Shown piece after piece: positions 1 through 8,333 of a stretch of DNA of 64,000 nucleotides (positions are counted from its first letter, which is position 1; each line of letters starts with the position of its first letter). The notes beneath the pieces were generated by a model. It saw only the letters and a program-made list of their open reading frames with translations. It was not told where the DNA came from and made no database searches. The position numbers and the translations under genes are program-made. The stretch lies in assembly GCF_004769405.1 (NCBI RefSeq), contig NZ_RQES01000019.1, forward strand, positions 372,001 to 436,000. Direction: 5' to 3'. The DNA is from Leptospira selangorensis (GTDB lineage Bacteria > Spirochaetota > Leptospiria > Leptospirales > Leptospiraceae).

Positions 1-1
1 T

Positions 2-1033
2 GTTTTCGGTCCGAAATTCAAGGAGGTACTTCCTTGGATCTTTTTAGGCTACGTTCTAATATCTATCGCTATTATCGTAAAACTTTCGATCCCTGAACAT
101 TATATGAGAGTCGGGACTTTCGGATTCTATACTATCTCTGATATAAAAAAAGATAACCCGTCCGCTTACCGTAAATACCTTCAGGAAAACAATCAGCAGA
201 TGTACAGAATGTTCTCCCAACTTGCTTCTCAAGAGATCTTGAAAAAAGAAGCGGCTGCTAAAGGAGTTCCTGTAGAAGAGCTTACTAAGTTTGGAAGAGG
301 ATATGAACCTGTTCAAGACGAGGTCGTGGCAGCTTACAATCAATTCAAAGACGAGCCTGGCTTAAAAGGAAAACCTTTAGCTGCAGTCCAAGGTGAGATC
401 GTAAAATATTTAAAAGCAGTACAAGCTGATAGAGAAAGACAATCATTCTTCGGAAGAATGAGAGAAGAGTATAATACCGAGATTATCGGACCGGAACTTC
501 CTCCTCCTACAAGAGTTGCTATCGAAACTAGCGAGAATCCTACTCTTGGACCAGCTGATGCAAAAGTTACTATCGTAGAATTTTCCGATTTTGAATGCCC
601 TTATTGCGCGATGAGCCAAACCACTACTAAGGCTCTTAGAGAACAATATAAAGATAAGATCAAATGGGTCTTTAGGGATTTTCCTATGGACTTCCATAGA
701 AACGCGATGTTTGCTCACGTTGCTGCAAATTGCGCGATCCCTCAGGGAAAATACTGGCAGTACAATAGCCTTCTTTTTGAAAACGGAAGAAAATTAGAAA
801 AAGGGAATGTAATCAAACTGGCTCAGCAAGTTGGTTTAGATATGGGAGCATTCAATCGTTGTATCGCTGACGAAGACAAAATTAAAGGCGAGATCGAAGC
901 AGATATGCAAGCAGGACAAAGTTACGGAGTAAACGGAACCCCTGCTTTCTTCATTAACGGTATTTTAGTGGAAGGCAATATGCCGATCCAAAATTTCACG
1001 AAGATCATCGACGAAGAGCTGAAAAATAACTAA
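2..1033 (+). CDS. DsbA-family thioredoxin-like protein, membrane-anchored, 5' end outside window
   Basis: The reading frame is open from the first bases of the window, so the true start lies upstream. The first ~35 codons give a hydrophobic segment (LPWIFLGYVLISIAIIV) that is either a single anchor or the last helix of a larger membrane domain. A charged helical linker of ~130 residues follows, then a thioredoxin fold with a CPYC redox motif (nt 596-607, within FSDFECPYC) and the cis-proline region VNGTPAFFING near the C-terminus. This is the DsbA/DSBA-like oxidoreductase architecture, probably facing the periplasm and acting on disulfides. A fusion to a VKOR-type membrane domain upstream is possible but cannot be judged here. 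It ends 31 bases before mdh. Confidence 0.85.
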   Translation, partial: VFGPKFKEVLPWIFLGYVLISIAIIVKLSIPEHYMRVGTFGFYTISDIKKDNPSAYRKYLQENNQQMYRMFSQLASQEILKKEAAAKGVPVEELTKFGRGYEPVQDEVVAAYNQFKDEPGLKGKPLAAVQGEIVKYLKAVQADRERQSFFGRMREEYNTEIIGPELPPPTRVAIETSENPTLGPADAKVTIVEFSDFECPYCAMSQTTTKALREQYKDKIKWVFRDFPMDFHRNAMFAHVAANCAIPQGKYWQYNSLLFENGRKLEKGNVIKLAQQVGLDMGAFNRCIADEDKIKGEIEADMQAGQSYGVNGTPAFFINGILVEGNMPIQNFTKIIDEELKNN

Positions 1034-1064
1034 GCTCTAGTATATAAAAAGTTAGGAGTTTCAA

Positions 1065-2045
1065 ATGGCAAAAACAGTTAAGGTAGCAGTTACGGGTGCC
1101 GCTGGGCAGATCGGATATTCTTTATTATTTAGGATCGCATCCGGTCAAATGTTCGGAGCGGACACTCCTGTAGAGATCCAAATGTTGGAACTGGAGGCGG
1201 CTCTTCCTGCTGCTAAAGGTGTGATCATGGAATTGGAAGACTGCGCCTTTCCTCTTTTGCAAAAAGTAAGTGTTTCCGCGGATATAGATGTCGCTTTTAA
1301 AGACATCAACTGGGCGCTACTTGTAGGTTCCGTTCCAAGAAAAGCAGGAATGGAAAGAAGCGACCTTCTTAAAATTAACGGTGGGATTTTTGTAAACCAA
1401 GGAAAAGCGATCGAGAAGAACGCTTCTTCTGATGTAAGAGTTCTAGTAGTTGGGAACCCTTGCAATACGAATTGTCTTATCGCTATGAACAATGCGAAAG
1501 GAGTTCCTACAGATCGTTGGTTTGCAATGACCAAGCTGGATGAGAACCGTGCTAAATCCCAACTTGCTATCAAGTCTGGAAATTTAGTGAAAGATGTAAC
1601 CAATGTTGCGATCTGGGGAAATCACTCTTCTACTCAATACCCTGACTTTTATAATGCTAAGATCGGCGGAAAAGTCGCAACTGATGTGATCAAGGATCAT
1701 GATTGGTTAAAAGGTGATTTCATTAAGAACGTTCAACAACGTGGAGCAGAGATCATTAAAGCAAGAGGAGCTTCTTCTGCTGCATCTGCTGCTAACGGAG
1801 TTGTGGATACTGTTCGCCAGATCATCACTCCTACACCGGCAGGAGATTGGTTCAGCGTTGCTGTAACTTCTGACGGATCTTACGGTGCGGATAAGGGACT
1901 GATCTTCGGATACCCTGTTAAGTCCGACGGAACTAAGGTTGAGATCATTAAAGGATTGGAATTGAATGACTTTGCAAAAGAGAAATTCAATATCACTCAT
2001 GACGAACTCAAATCCGAAAGAGACGAAGTAAAAGGGATGTTATAA
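1065..2045 (+). CDS. mdh: Malate dehydrogenase
   Basis: A 326-aa NAD-dependent malate dehydrogenase that interconverts malate and oxaloacetate in the TCA cycle. It has the N-terminal dinucleotide-binding motif [10 protein letters not shown] (residues 10-19), the substrate-loop region [15 protein letters not shown], the conserved GNPCNTN, and the catalytic histidine segment [10 protein letters not shown]. Length and motifs fit the cytosolic-type MDH found in many bacteria. An AGGAG ribosome binding site sits before the ATG. The gene stands between the DsbA-like gene and the biotin genes in the same orientation. Confidence 0.97.
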   Translation: MAKTVKVAVTGAAGQIGYSLLFRIASGQMFGADTPVEIQMLELEAALPAAKGVIMELEDCAFPLLQKVSVSADIDVAFKDINWALLVGSVPRKAGMERSDLLKINGGIFVNQGKAIEKNASSDVRVLVVGNPCNTNCLIAMNNAKGVPTDRWFAMTKLDENRAKSQLAIKSGNLVKDVTNVAIWGNHSSTQYPDFYNAKIGGKVATDVIKDHDWLKGDFIKNVQQRGAEIIKARGASSAASAANGVVDTVRQIITPTPAGDWFSVAVTSDGSYGADKGLIFGYPVKSDGTKVEIIKGLELNDFAKEKFNITHDELKSERDEVKGML

Positions 2046-2061
2046 TCCCTACGGAAATCCT

Positions 2062-3201
2062 GTGCAGGAAACTCCATCCACGAAACTTCCTTTCTTTTCG
2101 GAGCTTCCTGCCTTCTTTTCCAGGTTAGAATCTCAAAAGAGGATCCGAGTCTTGGATCCTCCTTCCGGCCTGGACCTCTGCTCCAATGATTATCTGGGGC
2201 TTTCTACTCATCCTGAAATCATCCAAGCTCTAAAAGAAGGAATCGATATCTATGGCGCGGGTTCTACCGCTAGCCGTTTAGTTCGAGGTCATAGAACGGT
2301 ATTCGAAGAATTAGAGAATGATTTTTCGGACTGGGTCCAATCCGAAGATTCTCTCTTCTTCGCAAATGGATATGCCGCTAATTTAGGAACAATTTCTTGT
2401 GTTGCCGATCCTTCTTATACAATCTTTTGTGATCGTAAAAATCATGCTTCTCTAATGGACGGGGTCCGTCTCTCCGGCGCTAAAAAAGTATATTATAAAC
2501 ATTCCGATCTAAACGACTTGGAAAATGTATTAAAAAAACACCAAGGCACTAAACATAAGATGATCGTCACCGAATCCGTATTTAGTATGGACGGAGACAA
2601 AACCGATATCGGTGCATTAATAGATCTGAAAGAAAAATATGGAGCACTTCTATATATAGACGAGGCTCATGCAATCGGGCTTTTCGGGAAAGAAGGAGCT
2701 GGAGTCTCTTTAGAAGAAAACGTCTCCAGGGTTTCTGAAATAGATTTTAGAATGTCTACCTTAGGCAAGGCATTAGGCTTAGAAGGTGCAGTTATTTCTA
2801 CAACTAAGGATGCCAGAAAATATTTGCTACATTCTGCTAGAACTTTCGTGTTCTCTACTGGTCCTCTTCCAGCGATCGCACATGCGGGTAGGATTGCGAT
2901 CCGTCTTGCAAGACAGATGGATCAGGAAAGAAGAAGATTAGCGGATAATTCAGAATTTTTCCGAATATCTCTCCATCAGATTGGAAGAGATACAGGAAAT
3001 TCTAATACTCAAATTGTGCCGATACTTTTGGGTTCAGAAGAAGAAGCACTGCAACTTTCATCTCGTTTAGAACGAAACGGATTCCAAGCCAAAGCGATCC
3101 GTCCTCCAACTGTCGATATTTCTCGGATCAGAGTTTCTCTCAATTCTAAGATCAAAAGAGAAGAGTTGGAAAAGTTCATACAATTGGTTCGGGAGAATTA
3201 A
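2062..3201 (+). CDS. bioF: 8-amino-7-oxononanoate synthase
   Basis: A 379-aa PLP enzyme of the alpha-oxoamine synthase family that condenses pimeloyl-thioester with L-alanine in biotin synthesis. Seen: the LCSNDYLGLSTHPE region, YGAGSTASRLVRG, the cofactor-binding DEAHAIGLFG, and the PLP lysine in STLGKALGLEG. It starts with GTG preceded by CGGAA and is only 16 bases past mdh. It is the first of four contiguous biotin genes; its TAA stop is followed two bases later by the bioD start. Confidence 0.95.
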   Translation: MQETPSTKLPFFSELPAFFSRLESQKRIRVLDPPSGLDLCSNDYLGLSTHPEIIQALKEGIDIYGAGSTASRLVRGHRTVFEELENDFSDWVQSEDSLFFANGYAANLGTISCVADPSYTIFCDRKNHASLMDGVRLSGAKKVYYKHSDLNDLENVLKKHQGTKHKMIVTESVFSMDGDKTDIGALIDLKEKYGALLYIDEAHAIGLFGKEGAGVSLEENVSRVSEIDFRMSTLGKALGLEGAVISTTKDARKYLLHSARTFVFSTGPLPAIAHAGRIAIRLARQMDQERRRLADNSEFFRISLHQIGRDTGNSNTQIVPILLGSEEEALQLSSRLERNGFQAKAIRPPTVDISRIRVSLNSKIKREELEKFIQLVREN

Positions 3202-3203
3202 GT

Positions 3204-3869
3204 TTGTCCATCTTTGTAACCGGAACCGGGACCGATATTGGTAAAACATTTTTTTGCTCTCTTGTGATGGCTAAGTATGCAGAAGAGCTTGGGCTGAAAT
3301 ATTTAAAACCAATCCAAACAGGAACGGATTCGGATAGAGTAAAGATCATGAATCTTACCGGATTAAATGAATCTTATTTTTTAAAAAATTATTATACATT
3401 CGAACTTCCTGCTTCTCCACATTTAGCTTCTGAGATGGAAAATACAGCTGTAGACACTGACGAACTTTCCAGGCATTTATTCAGTATTAAGGATGCTAAA
3501 ATATTGGTAGAAGGTGCAGGGGGTGTATATGTTCCTCTTAACCGTTATTATTTTACTGTAGACCTAGTAGAGCAGGCAAAAATTCCATTAGTGTTGGTTG
3601 CTTCTACTGAACTTGGAACAATCAATCATACGTTATTGTCTATTGAGGCTCTTCGAAAAAGAGAAATCAAGGTTTTAGGCGTCTATTTTATAGGTCCAGA
3701 AAACCCGCTTCGCTCTGATAATATCAGGACCATCATAGAAGCTGCTGAAATCGGACTTTTGGGAACATTTCTTCTTCCTGAAAGAAAGTTGTCTAGAAAG
3801 GAATTCTTAGATAAGGTTGTAAATGAATTCGATCCGGATAGGATCCTTCCGGACTTACTTTTCCCTTGA
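3204..3869 (+). CDS. bioD: Dethiobiotin synthetase
   Basis: A 221-aa ATP-dependent carboxylase that closes the ureido ring of dethiobiotin. The P-loop GTGTDIGKTFF lies near residue 7, the substrate lysine segment KPIQTG near residue 35, and the Mg/ATP region EGAGGVYVPL near residue 105. The start is TTG, two bases after bioF. The stop overlaps the bioA start in a TTGA junction, so the genes are very probably translationally coupled. Confidence 0.94.
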   Translation: MSIFVTGTGTDIGKTFFCSLVMAKYAEELGLKYLKPIQTGTDSDRVKIMNLTGLNESYFLKNYYTFELPASPHLASEMENTAVDTDELSRHLFSIKDAKILVEGAGGVYVPLNRYYFTVDLVEQAKIPLVLVASTELGTINHTLLSIEALRKREIKVLGVYFIGPENPLRSDNIRTIIEAAEIGLLGTFLLPERKLSRKEFLDKVVNEFDPDRILPDLLFP

Positions 3870-5170
3870 TCTGGCATCCATACACAATCCAATTAGATTC
3901 AGATCCTCCTTTGAAGATAGTATCTGCAAAGGGTGAATTTTTATATGATGAAAATGGAAAAGAATATATAGATGCGATTTCCTCCTGGTGGGTAAGTATC
4001 CACGGTCATAATCATCCAAAACTTGTAGAAGCAGTCAAAAAGCAGTTAGATTCTTTGGACCATGTACTTCTTGCAGGTTTTACACATCCTCCTGCCTTAG
4101 AACTTGCTCATGAACTTTTAGAATTCACCGATTGGAATTTTCGTAAAGTTGTCTATTCGGACAACGGTTCCACTGCGTTAGAGATCATGTTGAAGATAGC
4201 TCTTCAGTATTTTAGGAACCAAGGTAGAGAAAAGAAAAAGGTATTTATCAACTTCTCCTATTCATATCATGGAGACACAATCGGTGCAATGAGTGTAGGA
4301 GGAGACTCAGTATTCAATCGAGTATTTCAGAGCCTTTTATTCCAGACCAAAAATTTCCCTTCTCCTGCCTGCCATGATTGTCCTGTTTCTAAATCCCCAC
4401 ATTCCTGTGCGGAAGATTGTTTGGATGAATTAGAAGCCTATTTATCCGCTCACTCCGAAGAAGTAGTGGGAGTGGTAATGGAACCGTTGATTGCGGGTGC
4501 GGGTGGAATGTTATTCCATAAACCAAGCGTTCTTACTAAGCTGAGAGAGATTACTGAACGTCATGATGTGCTCCTGCTTTTGGACGAGGTATTTACTGGT
4601 TTTGGAAGAACAGGTGCAAACTTTGCCTACCAAAAGGCAGGTATTCGTCCCGACATGGTGGCTCTCGCAAAAGGACTAACTGCGGGAATTCTACCCTTGG
4701 CAGTGACCTTAGTTCGGGAAGAAATTTACAAAGAGTTTTTATCCTCTGAACCTATGAAGGCGTTCTATCATGGACATACCATGACTGGATATCCTCCCGG
4801 TTGCGCTGCTGCACTTGCATCATTACGAATTTATAAAGAAGAGAATAGGCTCGCTGACGTAAAACAGTTAGAATCTTATCTGGAAGAAGGTTGGGCCAAA
4901 CTAAGAGCTGAATTTCCGGATAAGATCAAGAACACAAGAGTATTAGGTTCGGTAGGTGTAGGAGAACTTTTTACAGGAAAGGTTCAACCGGGTTATGTAA
5001 ATCCATTCTCAAGAGAATTTCGCAGGATCTGCCAAGAGAAAGGAGTTATACTCAGACCACTCGGGAATGTGATATATATCACTCCTCCATATAATATTTC
5101 TAAATCTTCTTTGGATAAGGTATTCCAAGCAATCCGAGAAGGTCTTGCTGCTTACAAAATCCAAGACTAG
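3866..5170 (+). CDS. bioA: Adenosylmethionine-8-amino-7-oxononanoate aminotransferase
   Basis: A 434-aa class III aminotransferase that makes 7,8-diaminononanoate, normally with SAM as amino donor. It opens with IWHPYTIQ, typical of BioA, and has SSWWVSIHGHNHP, the SDNGSTALE PLP-phosphate region, DEVFTGFGRTG, and the PLP lysine in ALAKGLTAG. A short cysteine-rich insert (CHDCPVSKSPHSCAEDC) lies near residues 170-186; I infer a structural or metal role only. TTG start, overlapping bioD by four bases. Confidence 0.95.
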   Translation: MIWHPYTIQLDSDPPLKIVSAKGEFLYDENGKEYIDAISSWWVSIHGHNHPKLVEAVKKQLDSLDHVLLAGFTHPPALELAHELLEFTDWNFRKVVYSDNGSTALEIMLKIALQYFRNQGREKKKVFINFSYSYHGDTIGAMSVGGDSVFNRVFQSLLFQTKNFPSPACHDCPVSKSPHSCAEDCLDELEAYLSAHSEEVVGVVMEPLIAGAGGMLFHKPSVLTKLREITERHDVLLLLDEVFTGFGRTGANFAYQKAGIRPDMVALAKGLTAGILPLAVTLVREEIYKEFLSSEPMKAFYHGHTMTGYPPGCAAALASLRIYKEENRLADVKQLESYLEEGWAKLRAEFPDKIKNTRVLGSVGVGELFTGKVQPGYVNPFSREFRRICQEKGVILRPLGNVIYITPPYNISKSSLDKVFQAIREGLAAYKIQD

Positions 5171-5238
5171 CGAACGCCTGTTTTTAAGACCGAATATAGA
5201 TTGCCAAGAAAAACACTGCCTCGGAAGCTATCGGCAGA

Positions 5239-6333
5239 ATGAAACTTAGTCTAGAAACTCCTCCAGTCACCGAAGAAAAAGTATTTTCAGAGGTGCCAAG
5301 TATAATCGATCGAGAGGAAACACATGCAATTCTAAGCGGTCAGATCCCATTGACCGAGGCCTTGGACAAGGCATTCAAGGTCCGTGAAAAATACTTCGGT
5401 AAAACAGTTCGTATTCACGTTCTAGACAATATTAAGAACGGACATTGCCCGGAAGATTGTGGTTACTGCGCTCAAAGAAAGAACGCAGGCTCCGGAGTCC
5501 AAGAATATTCTATGAAATCTCCAGAGGAGATCTTCCAGGACGCAGTCCAAGCCAAAGAGAATGGAGCCTATCGTTTCTGTATGGTTACTGCTGGAACAGG
5601 CCCTAATTCCTTAGCCACTGAAAAGCTGGCATTCACCATCGAAAAGATCAGTAAAGAATTGGGACTAAAAGTATGTTTGTCCGCCGGTCTGCTGGATAGA
5701 GAAAAAGCAGAACGTTTAAAAGCTGCCGGTTTAGACAGATACAATCATAACCTGAATACTTCTAAGGCACACTATCCAGAAATCTGTGACACACATACCT
5801 ACGAACAAAGGGTAGAAACAATTACTCACCTGATGAAGGCAGGAGTAGGAATGTGTTCCGGTGTGATCGTTGGAATGGGAGAATCTCTTTGGGATCTAAC
5901 GGATGTTATATACGAGATCAAAAATCTAAAAGTGATCTCTATCCCAGTGAATTTTTTCATCCCAGTTGCAGGGCACGCGATTAAAAATCCTCAAAGTTTA
6001 ACCCCTGAATTTTGCCTCAGAACTCTGATTGCATTTCGTTTGGTGAACCCTGACTCAGAAGTTCGTATTGCAGCAGGAAGAGAAGGGCATTTGAGAGGAT
6101 TACAAGGAATGGCTTTATATGCCGCGAATTCCTTATTTGCAAGCGGGTATTTGAACGTTAAAGGTTCAGATGCAGCAGATACCATTCGAATGATCTTGGA
6201 CTCTGGATTTTATCCTGAGTTTTCTTCCGGTATGGGAGAAGAAATAGATTGGGAATCTGCTCTAGGAAAAGACCATCCGTACGCTCCTGAAAATTTCCCG
6301 GAACTTTACAAATATCGGAAATCCTTGAAATAG
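5239..6333 (+). CDS. bioB: Biotin synthase
   Basis: A 364-aa radical-SAM enzyme that inserts sulfur into dethiobiotin. The radical-SAM cysteine motif is CPEDCGYC near residues 74-81. Other BioB hallmarks are [16 protein letters not shown], the FFIPVAGH region, and RIAAGREGH, which includes the arginine that ligates the auxiliary 2Fe-2S cluster in characterised BioB. ATG start with CGGAAGC upstream. It follows bioA after 68 bases in which I see no BirA-type palindrome. It closes the contiguous bioF-D-A-B block. Confidence 0.96.
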   Translation: MKLSLETPPVTEEKVFSEVPSIIDREETHAILSGQIPLTEALDKAFKVREKYFGKTVRIHVLDNIKNGHCPEDCGYCAQRKNAGSGVQEYSMKSPEEIFQDAVQAKENGAYRFCMVTAGTGPNSLATEKLAFTIEKISKELGLKVCLSAGLLDREKAERLKAAGLDRYNHNLNTSKAHYPEICDTHTYEQRVETITHLMKAGVGMCSGVIVGMGESLWDLTDVIYEIKNLKVISIPVNFFIPVAGHAIKNPQSLTPEFCLRTLIAFRLVNPDSEVRIAAGREGHLRGLQGMALYAANSLFASGYLNVKGSDAADTIRMILDSGFYPEFSSGMGEEIDWESALGKDHPYAPENFPELYKYRKSLK

Positions 6334-6480
6334 TTTTTTTGAATTGAGAACGAAAATCGTATAGCATTTTCCGACCGACTATGGGAAGATTCCCAGGCTC
6401 GGTGGTTTTCCAAGATTAATTTCGGAATAGATTGAAACTCTGGTAGGGGTGAAAATCCTGGATATAACGGAGATTGTCGG

Positions 6481-6654
6481 ATGAAATATAAAATAGAGAT
6501 CAATAAACTAAAAAACGGCTATATTGAAGCCAAATTGATCGATACAGTTTCCAACAACCCAATTGAATTTCGTATTTGTGATACTGAAGAATATCTGCAG
6601 GCTCAGATTGCCGACTGGCATAAACGATTTCATATGAAAGATTCCGAGAACTGA
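6481..6654 (+). CDS. Small hypothetical protein, 57 aa
   Basis: An uninterrupted frame starting MKYKIEINKLKNGYIEAKLI and ending KRFHMKDSEN. It is hydrophilic, with an alternating beta-strand-like N-terminus and a helical C-terminal half, and has no signal peptide. An ACGGAG ribosome binding site lies about eight bases before the ATG. It occupies most of the gap between bioB and the SGNH lipoprotein, and that spacing and the clean start support a real gene. Function unknown. Confidence 0.6.
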   Translation: MKYKIEINKLKNGYIEAKLIDTVSNNPIEFRICDTEEYLQAQIADWHKRFHMKDSEN

Positions 6655-6676
6655 GAGTTTTAGAGGGACTTGTTAA

Positions 6677-7420
6677 ATGAAAGTATTAGGGATTTGCTTT
6701 TTTCTTATTTCCCTAATCTCTTGTTCCGTCTTCCAACCCAGGATAATTTACGATTATTATAATCCTGATTTCAAATGTGTGGACAAGCTTGGTATCCGGG
6801 ATTCTGACAACTGGGAATCCTACCAAAAATTATATCAAGATGCAGTTTTACTTTACACCAATGAGAACGAAAAATTAAAAAAAGCGAATATCGTTTTTGT
6901 AGGTAACAGCCTGATTGCGGCTATTCCACCGGATCTGGTCCAAGCAGATTTTCCTGGATCTGTGAACCGAGGGATCGCAGGGGATATGACGGAACTTCTC
7001 CTAGGGCGTTTGGACGCCACAGTTCTGAGTTTAAAACCTTCTACCATTATCCTCGAAATTGGGGGAAATGATATCAGAGACGGGAAATGTTTGGATTATA
7101 TAGAAGGGATCCATAGACTTCTGATCCAAAAGATCAGGACGAGCCTTCCAAATACTAAGGTGCTTATACTAGGGATTCCCCCGGTTTTGAGCAAAAATGT
7201 GAATTCCGTATCTCCTATCGTAAACGCTTGGCTTTTACGGATCGCTAATGAAAACCAAAACGTTCAATTTTTGGATATCTGGCCTGAGTTTAGACAGAAA
7301 GGGACCCCTTTTATTCGAGAAGAATTGGCACTTTCTTTTGAAGGAAAAAAAGATCCGATCCATATCAATAGAGATGCCTATATCATCTGGCTTCGTAAAA
7401 TTAAATCTCTCCTTAAATAA
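6677..7420 (+). CDS. SGNH/GDSL-family hydrolase lipoprotein
   Basis: A 247-aa protein with a lipoprotein signal ending in the lipobox LISC (Cys16). The SGNH blocks are visible: block I VFVGNSLIA (the GDS serine motif appears as GNS), block II NRGIAGD, block III ILEIGGNDI, and block V with the Asp-His pair in DPIHINRDAY. This matches esterases of the PAF-acetylhydrolase-like group that act on acyl or acetyl esters. It is probably anchored in the envelope. Substrate unknown. It is followed five bases later by serB. Confidence 0.85.
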   Translation: MKVLGICFFLISLISCSVFQPRIIYDYYNPDFKCVDKLGIRDSDNWESYQKLYQDAVLLYTNENEKLKKANIVFVGNSLIAAIPPDLVQADFPGSVNRGIAGDMTELLLGRLDATVLSLKPSTIILEIGGNDIRDGKCLDYIEGIHRLLIQKIRTSLPNTKVLILGIPPVLSKNVNSVSPIVNAWLLRIANENQNVQFLDIWPEFRQKGTPFIREELALSFEGKKDPIHINRDAYIIWLRKIKSLLK

Positions 7421-7425
7421 CCTAA

Positions 7426-8292
7426 GTGATCTTATTTTTTAGTCCTAAAAACGATTCGGATCCCCAAAGATTATCCGAAGCACTTTCAGCGAGATTCAAA
7501 CAACCAGTCTTTATAGAAAGAAGATCCGAAGTTTCCAAAAACTTTGTATGTGATGTTTGGGAAACTGATCATTCACTTCCAAGAGAAGAATTGGTCTATT
7601 TGAGACAAGAGTTGCAAAGATTCCGAAAGATCGATTTGATCCAGATCTCTTCCTTTTTGAATAATGGTGCATTATTTTGTTTCGATATGGATTCTACTTT
7701 GATCCAAGAAGAAGTTATAGACGAACTTGCAAGATACGCAGGCGTATATGAAGAAGTAGCGCATGTCACCAAAGAAGCAATGGAAGGAAACCTGAACTTC
7801 CAAGAAGCTCTACAAAAAAGATGCTCTTATTTGAAAGATCTTCCTGTTTCAGTATTTGATGAATTATACTTTAAATTACATCCGAATCATGGTGTTCCTG
7901 AATTATTCCAGGGATTAAAGAATAAGAATGTAAAAACCGCGGTTTTCAGCGGTGGATTCACTGATATCTTAGAAAGATTTAAACAAGAATATTCTATTGA
8001 TGAGATCCGTGCAAATTATCTGGATAGAGCAGAAGATAAACTTTTAGGAACAGTTTCCGGAACCGTTGTAGATAAAAATATCAAAAGAGATTCTCTTTTG
8101 GAGCTCCAGTCCCGTTTCAAAATAGGAAGAGAGAATATTGTAGCAGTGGGTGACGGAGCAAACGATCAACTCATGTTAGAAGCTTCCGGGATCGGCATAG
8201 GTTTCCACGCGAAAGAAGGTCTGAAGGTTAATATTTCCAATTGGATCGATTTTGCTTCTATGGATGTTTTACTGTATTTGTTTGCGGAATAA
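7426..8292 (+). CDS. serB: Phosphoserine phosphatase
   Basis: A 288-aa HAD-superfamily phosphatase catalysing the last step of serine synthesis. The HAD motif I is FDMDSTLIQEE (nucleophile and acid aspartates near residues 87 and 89), motif II is VFSGGFTD, and motifs III/IV are VAVGDGANDQLML. The ~80-residue N-terminal part is a short regulatory-type extension as in SerB. GTG start just after the SGNH gene. It converges on mutS. Confidence 0.92.
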   Translation: MILFFSPKNDSDPQRLSEALSARFKQPVFIERRSEVSKNFVCDVWETDHSLPREELVYLRQELQRFRKIDLIQISSFLNNGALFCFDMDSTLIQEEVIDELARYAGVYEEVAHVTKEAMEGNLNFQEALQKRCSYLKDLPVSVFDELYFKLHPNHGVPELFQGLKNKNVKTAVFSGGFTDILERFKQEYSIDEIRANYLDRAEDKLLGTVSGTVVDKNIKRDSLLELQSRFKIGRENIVAVGDGANDQLMLEASGIGIGFHAKEGLKVNISNWIDFASMDVLLYLFAE

Positions 8293-8309
8293 GTTGTAGG
8301 AACTCCAAC
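8293..8309. terminator. Small hairpin between convergent serB and mutS
   Basis: GTTGTAGGAACTCCAAC folds as GTTG/CAAC outer pairs plus AG/CT inner pairs with one mismatch. It sits one base after the serB stop, in the 41-base gap to the mutS stop. There is no good T-run on either side, so a terminator role is only inferred from position. Confidence 0.3.
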
Positions 8310-8333
8310 ATTTCAGCTCTAAGACGAAAACTC

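Noticed and set aside
5171..5238. BirA operator between bioA and bioB
   Set aside because: I looked for the TTGT...ACAA-type palindrome and found none.
6361..6410. GGGAA-GA-TTCCC inverted repeat upstream of the 57-aa gene
   Set aside because: Only five pairs with a two-base loop; too tight to fold, and no promoter context.
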